From: Alishewanella jeotgali KCTC 22429
Lineage (GTDB): Bacteria > Pseudomonadota > Gammaproteobacteria > Enterobacterales > Alteromonadaceae
Direction of reading: 5' to 3'
NCBI RefSeq assembly: GCF_000245735.1
Contig: NZ_AHTH01000048.1
Coordinates: 62,001-126,000 of the forward strand
Length of the DNA: 64,000 nt
Positions 27,076-35,200 of the stretch are shown one piece after another; position 1 is the stretch's first letter, and each line of letters begins with the position of its first letter. The translations under genes and the position numbers were made by a program. Below the pieces are notes generated by a model. That model did no database searches and was not told the DNA's origin. It saw nothing but the letters and a program-made list of their open reading frames with translations.

Positions 27076-27822
27076 TCAGGAGGTAGCGGGCAACGGATCA
27101 AATTCCAGTTGCCACTGTTCGGCAGTGACTTTCAGATAGCTGCTTTGCGTATACCAGTCCCCCAGCACGTAGCGCTCAGCTGCCTGACCATTGACTTGCA
27201 GCTGATGTACTGCCGGTCTGTGGGTATGGCCATGGATCAGTTTCTGCACGCCAAATTGCGCCATCACTTTTGGCACTTCTTCTGGTGTCACGTCCATAAT
27301 GCTGGCGGCATCTTGTCGCATATATTGCGCTTTCGCTTTCGCACTTTTCTCGCGGGCTTTACGGGCAATCCGCTGTCGTATGCTAAGTGGTAACGACAAC
27401 ATCAGTGTCTGCCACCAGGGCTGATTCCACCAGCGGCGGAATTTCTGATAGGCTAAATCCAGGGTGCAGAGGCTATCGCCATGCATAATCAACGTAGGGG
27501 TACCGTAGAGATCAATCACCTGCTGCTGCGGCAATAAGGTGATGCCGGCTTTATTGGCGTAGCGCGCTTTTAACAGAAAATCACGGTTGCCGTGAATAAA
27601 GAATACCGGCAGCTGCTTACTGACCGCCTGCAGTGCGGCAGCAACCTCTGCCAGTAACGGCTCCGGATTATCATCACCAATCCAGACTTCAAATAAATCA
27701 CCGAGAATATAGAGCGCATCGGCTTGCTGCGTTTCAGCAGCGAGGAATTGCAAAAAGGCCTGAGTAATATCAGGCCTGTCTGCTGCCAGATGAAGATCGG
27801 CAATAAAAAGCGTATACGCCAT
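27076..27822 (-). CDS. lpxH: UDP-2,3-diacylglucosamine diphosphatase
   Basis: 248 residues from the ATG at 27822 (MAYTLFIADLHL). Cleaves UDP-2,3-diacylglucosamine to lipid X in lipid A synthesis. Calcineurin-like metallophosphatase motifs: ADLHL, LGDLFEVWIGDD, HGNRDFLL, HGDS and HGHTHRPAVH. A TTG nine bases upstream is an alternative start. It begins 16 bp after the ppiB stop, so the two form an operon. Confidence 0.95.
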   Translation of the reverse strand: MAYTLFIADLHLAADRPDITQAFLQFLAAETQQADALYILGDLFEVWIGDDNPEPLLAEVAAALQAVSKQLPVFFIHGNRDFLLKARYANKAGITLLPQQQVIDLYGTPTLIMHGDSLCTLDLAYQKFRRWWNQPWWQTLMLSLPLSIRQRIARKAREKSAKAKAQYMRQDAASIMDVTPEEVPKVMAQFGVQKLIHGHTHRPAVHQLQVNGQAAERYVLGDWYTQSSYLKVTAEQWQLEFDPLPATS

Positions 27823-27837
27823 CTGCGCCAATACCGC

Positions 27838-28335
27838 TTAGGCGCTATGCAGCTCAGCGCGCTCGATTACGACCGGCTCTACTGGTACATCGGCATGGCC
27901 GGCGAAACGACCAGTACGCACTTTACGGATTTTATCAATCACGTCCATGCCTTCGATCACTTCACCAAATACACAGTAACCCCAGCCTTGCATGCTCTCT
28001 GAGCTGAAATCCAGGAAGTTGTTATCGGCGACGTTGATAAAAAACTGGCAGGTGGCTGAGTGCGGATCGCTGGTACGAGCCATCGCAATGGTGCCTTTTT
28101 TATTCGAAACCTTGTTATTGGCTTCGTTTTTAATGGGTTTCTTGGTGTCTTTTTGATCCATATCCGGGGTAAAACCGCCGCCTTGGATCATAAAGCCGTC
28201 AATTACCCGGTGAAAAATGGTACCGTCGAAAAAGCCATCTTTTACATAGCTTAAAAAATTCTCAACAGTAACGGGGGCCTTGTCGGCGAACAATTGCAGT
28301 TTAATTACGCCAAAATTGGTATGTAAGCTAACCAT
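27838..28335 (-). CDS. ppiB: Peptidyl-prolyl cis-trans isomerase B (cyclophilin)
   Basis: 165 residues, no signal peptide, so cytoplasmic. The active-site motif [15 protein letters not shown], then [21 protein letters not shown] and [15 protein letters not shown], is classical cyclophilin. First gene of ppiB-lpxH, divergent from cysS as in E. coli. Confidence 0.96.
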   Translation of the reverse strand: MVSLHTNFGVIKLQLFADKAPVTVENFLSYVKDGFFDGTIFHRVIDGFMIQGGGFTPDMDQKDTKKPIKNEANNKVSNKKGTIAMARTSDPHSATCQFFINVADNNFLDFSSESMQGWGYCVFGEVIEGMDVIDKIRKVRTGRFAGHADVPVEPVVIERAELHSA

Positions 28336-28470
28336 AGTATAGGGTCCTGTCAGGTTAAAGTGCGTCTATTCTAGCGCAGCCGCCGTGATAAACAAAGCAA
28401 GGATAGCGGGCCTTGTCCGGCAATGTTACACTAGCTCCCTTTTTATCGGGCCAGCAATTACGAGGAAAGC

Positions 28471-29850
28471 ATGCTGCAGATTTACAACACCTTAAGCCGT
28501 CAAAAAGAAGTCTTTACCCCTATTACGCCGGGCAAAGTGGGCTTATATGTCTGCGGTATTACCATCTACGATTACTGTCATGTTGGCCATGCCCGTACCT
28601 ATGTCGCTTTCGATGTGATTAACCGTTATTTACGGTTTTGTGGCTATGATGTGACCTATGTACGTAATATCACTGATGTTGACGATAAAATCATTAAACG
28701 CGCGGCGGAAAATGGTGAAAGCTGTGATGCGTTAACAGCCCGTTTTACTCAGGCTATGCATGCTGACTTTAATGCGCTGGGCTTGCTGCCGGCAGATATT
28801 GAACCGACGGTAACTGGCCATATGCAGGAGATTATCCTGATGGTGCAGCAGCTGCTGGATAAGGGCTATGCCTATATCGCTAAAGACGGTGATGTGCTGT
28901 TTGATGTCAGCAAGTATCAAGCTTATGGCGCACTGAGCCAGCAAAACCTGGAGATGCTGCAAGCCGGTGCCCGGGTAGAAGTCTCGGATAGCAAAGACGA
29001 TCCACTGGACTTTGTGCTGTGGAAAACGGCCAAGCCGGGTGAGCCGTACTGGCAATCACCGTGGGGCAATGGCCGACCGGGCTGGCATATCGAGTGTTCG
29101 GCCATGAGTGCCAAACATTTAGGCGCGCATTTTGATATTCATGGCGGCGGTTCAGACTTACAGTTCCCGCATCACGAAAATGAAATTGCCCAGTCGACCT
29201 GTGCCCATGGCCATAAATACGTTAATACCTGGATCCATACCGGTATGGTACAGGTTGATAAAGAGAAGATGTCCAAATCGCTGGGTAATTTCTTTACCGT
29301 CAAAGAGGTGCTGGCGCAGTACAATGCGGAAGCCGTACGTTACTTCTTATTATCCAGCCAGTACCGTAGTCAGCTGAATTACTCAAAAGAGAATCTAGAG
29401 CAGGCACATGCGGCGCTGGGACGGTTATATAATGCGCTGCGGGATATTACGCCGGCAACTCAGGTCGATTTAAATAATGACTATGTCACACGCTTTAAAG
29501 CGGCGATGGATGATGATTTTAATACGCCGGAAGCCTTACCGGTGTTATTTGAACTGGCGCGCGAAGTAAACCGTTTTAAAACCACTGAGCCGGCCAAAGC
29601 CGCTGAGTTAGCTGCGGTGTTACAAACTCTGGCCGGCGTGCTGGGGATTTTACAGGGTGATGCCGAAGCCTTCTTAAAATCCGGCGCTTCGGATGATGAA
29701 GTAGGGCAAATCGAAGCCTTAATAGCGAAACGTAACGCCGCCCGTGCGGCGAAAGATTGGGCGGCAGCCGATGCAGCCCGCGCCGAGCTGACAGCGCTGG
29801 GGATAGTGCTGGAAGATAAAAACGGTGTCACCAGTTGGCGTAAAGCGTAA
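28471..29850 (+). CDS. cysS: Cysteinyl-tRNA synthetase
   Basis: 459 residues. Class Ia synthetase that charges tRNA-Cys. The HIGH-type motif is in CHVGHARTY, the KMSKS loop in [13 protein letters not shown]. Zinc ligands include C28 (LYVCGIT), the Cys in WHIECSAMS and His/Glu in [17 protein letters not shown] precedes the ATG. Ends at a bidirectional terminator facing folD. Confidence 0.97.
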   Translation: MLQIYNTLSRQKEVFTPITPGKVGLYVCGITIYDYCHVGHARTYVAFDVINRYLRFCGYDVTYVRNITDVDDKIIKRAAENGESCDALTARFTQAMHADFNALGLLPADIEPTVTGHMQEIILMVQQLLDKGYAYIAKDGDVLFDVSKYQAYGALSQQNLEMLQAGARVEVSDSKDDPLDFVLWKTAKPGEPYWQSPWGNGRPGWHIECSAMSAKHLGAHFDIHGGGSDLQFPHHENEIAQSTCAHGHKYVNTWIHTGMVQVDKEKMSKSLGNFFTVKEVLAQYNAEAVRYFLLSSQYRSQLNYSKENLEQAHAALGRLYNALRDITPATQVDLNNDYVTRFKAAMDDDFNTPEALPVLFELAREVNRFKTTEPAKAAELAAVLQTLAGVLGILQGDAEAFLKSGASDDEVGQIEALIAKRNAARAAKDWAAADAARAELTALGIVLEDKNGVTSWRKA

Positions 29851-29865
29851 AGCCTGTCGCCACAG

Positions 29866-29902
29866 CCAATAAAAAACCGCTTTACTGCGGTTTTTTTATT
29901 GG
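29866..29902. terminator. Bidirectional terminator between cysS and folD
   Basis: CCAATAAAAAACCGC pairs with GCGGTTTTTTTATTGG (one extra T) across a 6-nt loop; both strands carry a T run. Confidence 0.85.
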
Positions 29903-29921
29903 CTTGATAAATTAATGCAGC

Positions 29922-30782
29922 TTAGCTGGCGTCGTGATAGAGCTCACAGGCTTCCAGAGTATTTTCAATCAGGCTGGCAACGGTCATTGGGCCGACACCA
30001 CCCGGTACCGGCGTGATATAGCGGGCATGCTTAACCGCATTGGCATAGTCGACATCGCCGACCAGTTTACCGCTATCCAGACGGTTGATACCGACGTCGA
30101 CCACTAAAGCACCAGGTTTAACCCAGTCACCCGGAATAAACTCCGGCCGGCCGACCGCCACCACCAGTAAATCGGCGCGCCGCACCTGCTGCTCCAGATT
30201 TTTAGTAAATTTATGGCATACGGTAGTGGTACAGCCTGCCAGTAACAGCTCCAGCGCCATCGGCCGGCCCACGATATTAGAGGCACCAACCACCACCGCA
30301 TCCATACCTTTGATATTGACCCCGGTGCTGTGCAGCAGGGTCATAATGCCTTTCGGCGTGCAGGGACGCAGTGCCGGCATCCGCTGTGCCAGGCGGCCGA
30401 TATTATAGGGATGAAAACCATCAACATCTTTTCTGGGGTCAATCCGCTCTAAAATGGCTGACGCATCTAAACCGGCGGGCAGGGGCAGCTGAACCAAGAT
30501 ACCATCGACGCTTTGGTCGTGATTTAACTGATCAATTAAATCGAATAATTGCTGTTGGCTGGTATCTGCCGGCAAATCATAGGACACCGAGTGAAAACCC
30601 ACTTCCTCGCAGGCTTTACGCTTGCTGCCGACGTATACCTGCGACGCCGGATCCAGACCGACTAACACCACTGCCAGACCTGGCGCACGCTTACCGGCGG
30701 CAACCCGTGCCCGAACCTGTGCTGCGACCTTATCTTTTGTTGCCTGGGCAACGGCTTTACCATCAATAATTTGTGCTGTCAT
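29922..30782 (-). CDS. folD: Methylenetetrahydrofolate dehydrogenase / cyclohydrolase
   Basis: 286 residues. Interconverts 5,10-methylene-, methenyl- and 10-formyl-tetrahydrofolate with NADP. The catalytic [14 protein letters not shown] region (Tyr and Lys), [10 protein letters not shown] and [18 protein letters not shown] are standard. The ATG at 30782 gives [13 protein letters not shown] as in E. coli; the 44 extra codons upstream overlap the likely promoter and are not conserved. Confidence 0.96.
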   Translation of the reverse strand: MTAQIIDGKAVAQATKDKVAAQVRARVAAGKRAPGLAVVLVGLDPASQVYVGSKRKACEEVGFHSVSYDLPADTSQQQLFDLIDQLNHDQSVDGILVQLPLPAGLDASAILERIDPRKDVDGFHPYNIGRLAQRMPALRPCTPKGIMTLLHSTGVNIKGMDAVVVGASNIVGRPMALELLLAGCTTTVCHKFTKNLEQQVRRADLLVVAVGRPEFIPGDWVKPGALVVDVGINRLDSGKLVGDVDYANAVKHARYITPVPGGVGPMTVASLIENTLEACELYHDAS

Positions 30783-30922
30783 GCCTGCTGAATTCCCGCC
30801 AGTTTTGAAAGCAGTATTTTCGCACAGCAGCCAGTTTTCTGCCATCCTTGATCGGCAACCGCCGCTTTTTCTCGCTTTAGGTTCAAATAATCGCCAATCG
30901 GCTGAAATTAGCAAAAAATAGT

Positions 30923-30951
30923 TTGACGCTACAGGTCGCGGGCGTTAATAT
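30923..30951 (+). promoter_or_regulatory. Sigma-70 promoter of the tRNA cluster
   Basis: TTGACG (30923-30928), a 17-base spacer and TAATAT (30946-30951), followed by the GC-rich stretch CCGCCCCG, the type of discriminator linked to stringent control of stable RNA. The first tRNA starts 30 bp later. Confidence 0.85.
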
Positions 30952-30980
30952 TCCGCCCCGTTGCAGCAGTGCAGCATAGT

Positions 30981-31057
30981 CGGTGATTGGCGCAGCTTGG
31001 TAGCGCACTTGGTTTGGGTCCAAGGGGTCGCAGGTTCAAATCCTGCATCACCGACCA
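30981..31057 (+). tRNA. tRNA-Pro (anticodon TGG), copy 1
   Basis: 77 nt with encoded CCA. The acceptor CGGTGAT pairs with ATCACCG; the anticodon arm CTTGG-TTTGGGT-CCAAG gives TGG; the T arm is GCAGG-TTCAAAT-CCTGC. Identical to the copy at 31442. Confidence 0.97.
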
Positions 31058-31065
31058 ATTTAAAA

Positions 31066-31139
31066 CGGTTAGGTAGCGCACTTGGTTTGGGTGCTCTCGA
31101 TCCAACGGGTCGAAGTTTCAAATCCTGCATCACCGACCA
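31066..31139 (+). pseudogene. Degenerate tRNA-Pro copy
   Basis: Begins CGGT like tRNA-Pro, then lacks most of the acceptor 5' strand and D-arm 5' side before GGTAGCGCACTTGG. It has a 9-nt insertion (GCTCTCGAT) directly 3' of the anticodon loop, changes in the anticodon and T stems, and still ends CATCACCGACCA. It cannot fold as a normal tRNA. Confidence 0.85.
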
Positions 31140-31145
31140 TTTTAA

Positions 31146-31225
31146 GATAGTAGTAAGCGCACTTGGTTTGGGTGCTCTCGATCTAACAGGTCGAAGGTTC
31201 AAATCCCACATAAGCAACTACTATC
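31146..31225 (+). pseudogene. Second degenerate tRNA-Pro copy with a new terminal stem
   Basis: Shares AGCGCACTTGGTTTGGGT and the same 9-nt insertion as the previous copy, so both derive from one altered ancestor. Its ends differ completely: GATAGTAGT (31146-31154) is exactly complementary to ACTACTATC (31217-31225), giving a 9-bp outer stem in place of the tRNA acceptor. No CCA end. Confidence 0.75.
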
Positions 31226-31250
31226 TCTATCCCAGATAGGCGTACATTAT

Positions 31251-31327
<77 letters not shown>

Positions 31328-31351
31328 TTTGGCGAAAAGTTTCTAAAATGT

Positions 31352-31428
31352 GGTGGTTGTAGCTCAGTTGGTAGAGCCCCGGATTGTGATTCCGGTTGTC
31401 GTGGGTTCGAGCCCCATCATCCACCCCA
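31352..31428 (+). tRNA. tRNA-His (anticodon GTG)
   Basis: 77 nt including the extra 5' G at 31352 (G-1) opposite C73, the identity mark of tRNA-His, and an encoded CCA. Anticodon arm CCGGA-TTGTGAT-TCCGG. The acceptor strands GTGGTTG and CATCCAC leave a T-T mismatch at the fifth pair. Confidence 0.94.
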
Positions 31429-31441
31429 TCCCCCTTTAAGT

Positions 31442-31518
31442 CGGTGATTGGCGCAGCTTGGTAGCGCACTTGGTTTGGGTCCAAGGGGTCGCAGGTTCAA
31501 ATCCTGCATCACCGACCA
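31442..31518 (+). tRNA. tRNA-Pro (anticodon TGG), copy 2
   Basis: 77 nt, identical to 30981-31057, with CCA. Last tRNA of the cluster. No clear terminator follows within 60 bp. Confidence 0.97.
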
Positions 31519-31654
31519 CTTTATTTTCCCACAGCATTACTGAATTTACTGTTGGCTCATAGCATTATTGAATCCTCGTATTCGTTTTATTGCCGTTTAT
31601 AAAATTTAAATTCCGTATTTCCACAGTCCGGATCAAAGCTTCCGGCGGCAAGCA

Positions 31655-31684
31655 CACCGTACAACTTTGACGGGACACGCTGTG
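31655..31684 (+). repeat. Inverted repeat A, left arm
   Basis: 30 bp beginning CACCGTACAACTTTG and ending CGCTGTG; 26 of 30 positions match the reverse complement of 32011-32040. A shorter related direct copy lies at 31877-31897 (GTACACTTTGACCGGGGACG). Confidence 0.85.
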
Positions 31685-31686
31685 GA

Positions 31687-31725
31687 TACATCCCTGTACG
31701 CTTGCATTTTTCATCCCTGAAAAAT
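31687..31725 (-). other. Two GGGA-loop hairpins (minus strand)
   Basis: TACA-TCCC-TGTA (31687-31698) and ATTTTTCA-TCCC-TGAAAAAT (31706-31725). Read on the minus strand both have GGGA loops, the second within CAGGGATG. Confidence 0.7.
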
Positions 31726-31744
31726 ACAGTCCCTTACAAAGTGC

Positions 31745-31767
31745 ACGGAATGCTTGCCACCTCGTTC
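31745..31767 (+). repeat. Inverted repeat B, left arm
   Basis: 23 bp beginning ACGGAATGCTTG; 21 of 23 positions match the reverse complement of 32264-32286. Confidence 0.8.
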
Positions 31768-31898
31768 ACTATAGCGCTACCAAGAGTTCTTTCAGGGAGT
31801 ATTCATGACATTCACCGAGCTTCGGTCGGAAATCGCTAGTGCAGAAGCCTCTGCCGAACGAGGCGGTAAATGCATAGTACACTTTGACCGGGGACGTC

Positions 31899-32008
31899 TT
31901 TCGCATGGATGCGAAAGAGACAAATTCGTCGGGAACGAATTTGAACAGCGCTTGCGCTGGCCCGCAGGGTAAACTTCAGGATGAAGTTTATAATTCCCCA
32001 TGGATGGG
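31899..32008 (+). ncRNA. Candidate CsrA/RsmA-binding hairpin array
   Basis: Five consecutive plus-strand hairpins: TTTCGC-ATGGAT-GCGAAA (31899-31916), AAATTCGT-CGGGA-ACGAATTT (31922-31942), CAGCGC-TT-GCGCTG (31946-31959), AAACTTC-AGGAT-GAAGTTT (31971-31989) and CCCAT-GG-ATGGG (31997-32008). Four show GGA in or at the loop, one within the CAGGATG consensus of CsrB/CsrC-type RNAs. No terminator follows, no promoter was identified, and related hairpins lie on the other strand nearby, so an sRNA gene is only one reading; a repeat element is the other. Confidence 0.4.
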
Positions 32009-32010
32009 TT

Positions 32011-32040
32011 CACGGCGTGCCCCGGCAAAGTTGTACGGCG
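32011..32040 (-). repeat. Inverted repeat A, right arm
   Basis: Reverse complement matches 31655-31684 at 26 of 30 positions. Confidence 0.85.
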
Positions 32041-32178
32041 CGTTTAGCCGCCGGATGCACCGAGCTAGAACCTGCGTAACGATGAGCAGCAGCGTTGAGA
32101 TTGGGGCAGCGCCCTTAGCAGGGTAGTAATTTTCTCCACCGGCTTCAAGGATCACATCCCTTTGCCCTTTCAGCCTCC

Positions 32179-32194
32179 GCAGCATCCCTGCTGC
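32179..32194 (-). other. GGGA-loop hairpin (minus strand)
   Basis: GCAGCA-TCCC-TGCTGC; on the minus strand the loop is GGGA within CAGGGATG, the same design as 31706-31725. Confidence 0.6.
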
Positions 32195-32263
32195 TGTTAC
32201 GAAAATTCTACCGCAGCTAAGGGCTTAACTAATATCGTTGAGTCATGACGACTCTCAGAAATC

Positions 32264-32286
32264 GAACGAGGTAGTAAGCATTCCGT
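32264..32286 (-). repeat. Inverted repeat B, right arm
   Basis: Reverse complement matches 31745-31767 at 21 of 23 positions. The arms are arranged A, B, A', B', so the two pairs cross rather than nest. Confidence 0.8.
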
Positions 32287-32536
32287 TGATCCACACCGCT
32301 ATACCCAACATTTCGCAAATCAATACCAGACTAAGCTGCCCACCGATCCTAGGCGGCACTCAGCCCGCAACATAGCCACTAAATTTGTAATTTAATTACA
32401 GTTTTCCGCTATTCCTATCGTCTATTAAAACAGCAAAGATTTTGTGGTTTGATGCTAAATTTATGAATAATAATGCTTATGTTGAAACGTGAACGCGATG
32501 CAAATTGTAACCAAGGTGGTGCCGGGTTACAGTTTT

Positions 32537-32545
32537 TGCTAGAAT
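32537..32545 (+). promoter_or_regulatory. Extended -10 promoter for proBA
   Basis: TGCTAGAAT, 28 bp before the proB start, the same spacing and sequence as at pdxB. No strong -35. Confidence 0.5.
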
Positions 32546-32573
32546 AGCCAGCGGAACAACCAATGGAGGAGTT

Positions 32574-33695
32574 ATGCTTAAGCCATCCTGGCGCAGGGTA
32601 GTACTGAAAGTCGGCAGTGCCCTGATTGCGCCGGACCAAGATGGATGCAGCGAAAGATATTTGCGTCCTATTGCCGAATTTATTCAACAATGTCGTCAAC
32701 TTAACCGGGAAGTGATCCTGGTTTCTTCAGGTAGCGTCGCTGCCGGTCGCCATCATTTTCAGTTTCAACATCAGCGGGTGCCAATCGCACTGAAACGGGC
32801 TATGGCTGCTGTTGGTCAAACCGAAATGATGAATTTCTGGAGCCGCTGCTTCGATTTCCCCTGTGCCCAGGTATTACTGACCCATGGCGATCTCAGTGAT
32901 CGGGTGCGGCATATTAATGTTAAAAATACCCTGAAGCGGCTGTTAGATCATGGTGTTTTACCGATCGTTAATGAAAACGATACTATCGCTACCGATGAGC
33001 TGAAAGTCGGTGATAACGATAACCTGGCTGCGATGGTCGCCAGTGTGGTTCAGGCTGATGCCTTAATTATTTGCTCAGATGTGAATGGTTTATATACCGC
33101 CGATCCAAACAAAGATCCCGCCGCCAAACTGATCCCGGAAGTAAGGCAAATTACCCCGGAGATCTATGCGTTGGCAGGTGGCGCCAGCTCGCGGGTCGGT
33201 ACCGGCGGTATGCGCACCAAAATTGAAGCGGCAGAAAAGGCCACCGCTCAGGGGGTGGATACTCTGATTGTCGATGGTCATCAGGCAGCAACCTTTCAGT
33301 GTCTTTTAGCGGGTAACAATCCGGGCACTATTTTCTATGGTCAGAAAATACCCTTACCGGCTAAAAAACATTGGGTTAGACATACCCTGCGTGCCAAAGG
33401 CGAAATTTGGGTTGATGACGGCTGTGTTGATGCGTTGTGCCAGCATGGCGCTTCATTATTGAGCAGTGGTATAGTGCGGGTGACGGGCGATTTCGCGCCG
33501 GGCGATGCAGTGATTGTGCGTTGTTCAGTTAGCAAGCGCTCGATTGCCAAAGGGGTTAGCCGTTTTAGTGCCAGCCAGTTATTTTCGATCAAAGGCCAGC
33601 ACAGTGAAAAAATTGCCTCTTGCCTGGGTTTTTGCCCCAATGGCAGTAATGCGGTGATCCACCGCAGTGAAATGATGTTACTGGAGAAATTATGA
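32574..33695 (+). CDS. proB: Glutamate 5-kinase
   Basis: 373 residues. ATP-dependent phosphorylation of glutamate, first step of proline synthesis and the usual point of proline feedback. Amino acid kinase domain (VVLKVGSALI, SSGSVAAGR, NENDTIATDELKVGDNDNLAA, ICSDVNGLYTADP) followed by a C-terminal PUA domain from about residue 280. GGAGG precedes the ATG. The stop overlaps the proA start (ATGA). Confidence 0.96.
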   Translation: MLKPSWRRVVLKVGSALIAPDQDGCSERYLRPIAEFIQQCRQLNREVILVSSGSVAAGRHHFQFQHQRVPIALKRAMAAVGQTEMMNFWSRCFDFPCAQVLLTHGDLSDRVRHINVKNTLKRLLDHGVLPIVNENDTIATDELKVGDNDNLAAMVASVVQADALIICSDVNGLYTADPNKDPAAKLIPEVRQITPEIYALAGGASSRVGTGGMRTKIEAAEKATAQGVDTLIVDGHQAATFQCLLAGNNPGTIFYGQKIPLPAKKHWVRHTLRAKGEIWVDDGCVDALCQHGASLLSSGIVRVTGDFAPGDAVIVRCSVSKRSIAKGVSRFSASQLFSIKGQHSEKIASCLGFCPNGSNAVIHRSEMMLLEKL

Positions 33696-34945
33696 TTAGC
33701 GATGTTGCGGCCAGTTTAGCCGCCGGTGCCGCTCAGGCCGCCAAAGCGGTTGCGACCTTGAGCACCGCTGAAAAAAATACGGTATTACAAGCTTTTGCCG
33801 ACAAGATCCGCCTGGCTACGCCTACCATTCTGGCAGAAAACCGGGCTGAAGTTGCCGAAGCGGCGGCGAATGGCACCAGTGCAGCCATGCTGGACCGTCT
33901 GACCTTGACCGCAGAACGTATTGAAGCCATGGCGGCGGCCATTGAGCAAATTATTCAGTTGCCGGACCCGGTCGGGCAAAGCCGCTTTATCGAGCAGCGG
34001 CCAAATGGTATTCAGATTAGTAAGCGCCGTATTCCGCTGGGCGTAATTTGTATGATTTATGAAGCCCGGCCGAATGTCACGGCCGATGCCGGGGCCTTGT
34101 GCTTTAAAGCCGGTAATGCGGTGATCCTGCGTTGTGGCCGTGAGGCGATTAAAACCAGTCTGGCGATTGCCGGTGCGATGCGTCAGGCATTAACCGAGCA
34201 TCAGTTGCCGCCCGAGGTGTTGACGATAGTGCCGGATCCAGATCGTAACCTGCTGTTAGCCTTGTTAAAGCAGGAAGAGTATATCGATTTAGTGATCCCG
34301 CGCGGTGGTGAGGGCCTGATCCGCTTTGTTACCGAGCAGAGCCGCATTCCGGTGATCCAACATTTTAAAGGTGTCTGTCATCTGTATGTTGATAAGGCCG
34401 CCGATCCGGCCATGGCGCTGAAACTGCTGTTAAACGGTAAAGTACAGCGTCCCGGCGTCTGTAATGCGCTTGAGGGGTTGTTAGTGCATCAGGCGATTGC
34501 GGCCGACTTCTTACCATTGGCTGCGCAGGCACTGGCCGAACATCAGGTTAAGGTGCATGCCTGTCAGCGCAGTTTGCCTTACTTTAATGGTGCTTCGCCG
34601 ATTGCTGATGACGAATTTGGTCAGGAGTATCTGGCACCGGAGATTGCAGTACGGGTAGTGGATGATTTGACTGCGGCTCTGGCACATATTGATCGCTTTG
34701 GCAGTCAGCATACTGAAGTGATTTGCACCGCTGATCAGGCCGCAGCTGACCGCTTCCTCGCCAGTGTAGATACTGCTGTAGTCATGCATAATGCGTCGTC
34801 GCGTTTTTCTGATGGTGGTGAGCTGGGGCTGGGCGCAGAGATTGGCATCTCTACCAGTAAATTACATGCCTATGGCCCGATGGGACTGGAAGCCTTGACC
34901 ACTGAAAAATTTGTGGTCCAGGGGGAGGGGCAGACGCGCGGCTAA
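33692..34945 (+). CDS. proA: Gamma-glutamyl phosphate reductase
   Basis: 417 residues. NADPH-dependent reduction of glutamyl 5-phosphate to the semialdehyde, the next step to proline. The catalytic Cys is in VQRPGVCNALEGLLV; MIYEARPNVTADAGALC and the C-terminal GLEALTTEKFVVQGEGQTRG are typical. Overlaps proB by four bases and ends at a strong terminator. Confidence 0.97.
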   Translation: MISDVAASLAAGAAQAAKAVATLSTAEKNTVLQAFADKIRLATPTILAENRAEVAEAAANGTSAAMLDRLTLTAERIEAMAAAIEQIIQLPDPVGQSRFIEQRPNGIQISKRRIPLGVICMIYEARPNVTADAGALCFKAGNAVILRCGREAIKTSLAIAGAMRQALTEHQLPPEVLTIVPDPDRNLLLALLKQEEYIDLVIPRGGEGLIRFVTEQSRIPVIQHFKGVCHLYVDKAADPAMALKLLLNGKVQRPGVCNALEGLLVHQAIAADFLPLAAQALAEHQVKVHACQRSLPYFNGASPIADDEFGQEYLAPEIAVRVVDDLTAALAHIDRFGSQHTEVICTADQAAADRFLASVDTAVVMHNASSRFSDGGELGLGAEIGISTSKLHAYGPMGLEALTTEKFVVQGEGQTRG

Positions 34946-34989
34946 CGGATCGAAATAAATCTGACTTGTTGTCGCAAAAAATGCAGAAA

Positions 34990-35025
34990 AAACGGGCTTT
35001 TCGTTTAACGAAAGCCCGTTTTTTA
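34990..35025 (+). terminator. proBA terminator
   Basis: AACGGGCTTTTCGT pairs with ACGAAAGCCCGTT (one bulged T) followed by TTTTTT. Confidence 0.88.
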
Positions 35026-35064
35026 TTAGCTCTTACAAACACTTAAAGACTGTAAATTGAAGGG

Positions 35065-35094
35065 CTCGACTCGCGGCTTCTAGCCCGCTATAAT
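35065..35094 (+). promoter_or_regulatory. Promoter for tig
   Basis: TATAAT at 35089-35094 is a perfect -10. CTCGAC at 35065-35070, 18 bases before it, is a weak -35. The leader to the tig ATG is about 100 nt. Confidence 0.55.
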
Positions 35095-35200
35095 GCCGCG
35101 TCCAATTATTAACAGGTCAGGTTCATCCTAAGTTTGTCGACACCCGGCCAAGACAAAACGGCGTATCCAAGGCGCCTGACATTGAATTTGAGGTAAAACG

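Larger units (their letters stand above)
31519..32573. other. Gene-free mosaic of inverted repeats and GGA-loop hairpins
   Basis: About 1.05 kb without a credible gene on either strand. It contains inverted repeat A (31655-31684 with 32011-32040), inverted repeat B (31745-31767 with 32264-32286) and at least seven short hairpins whose loops hold GGA or GGGA on one strand. Short open frames here follow no family and change character at repeat borders. The last 300 bp are AT-rich and include the proB promoter. It may be a repeated intergenic element or encode a structured RNA. Confidence 0.7.

Noticed and set aside
31899-32008. Integron attC site or CRISPR repeats as explanation for the hairpin array
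   Set aside because: No integrase, no attC core sites, no regular spacing and no identical repeats.
31884-32185. Short open frames on both strands in the gene-free region (80 and 65 residues)
   Set aside because: They cover the hairpin array and repeat A, have no ribosome site and change with repeat copies, so they are side effects of the repeats.
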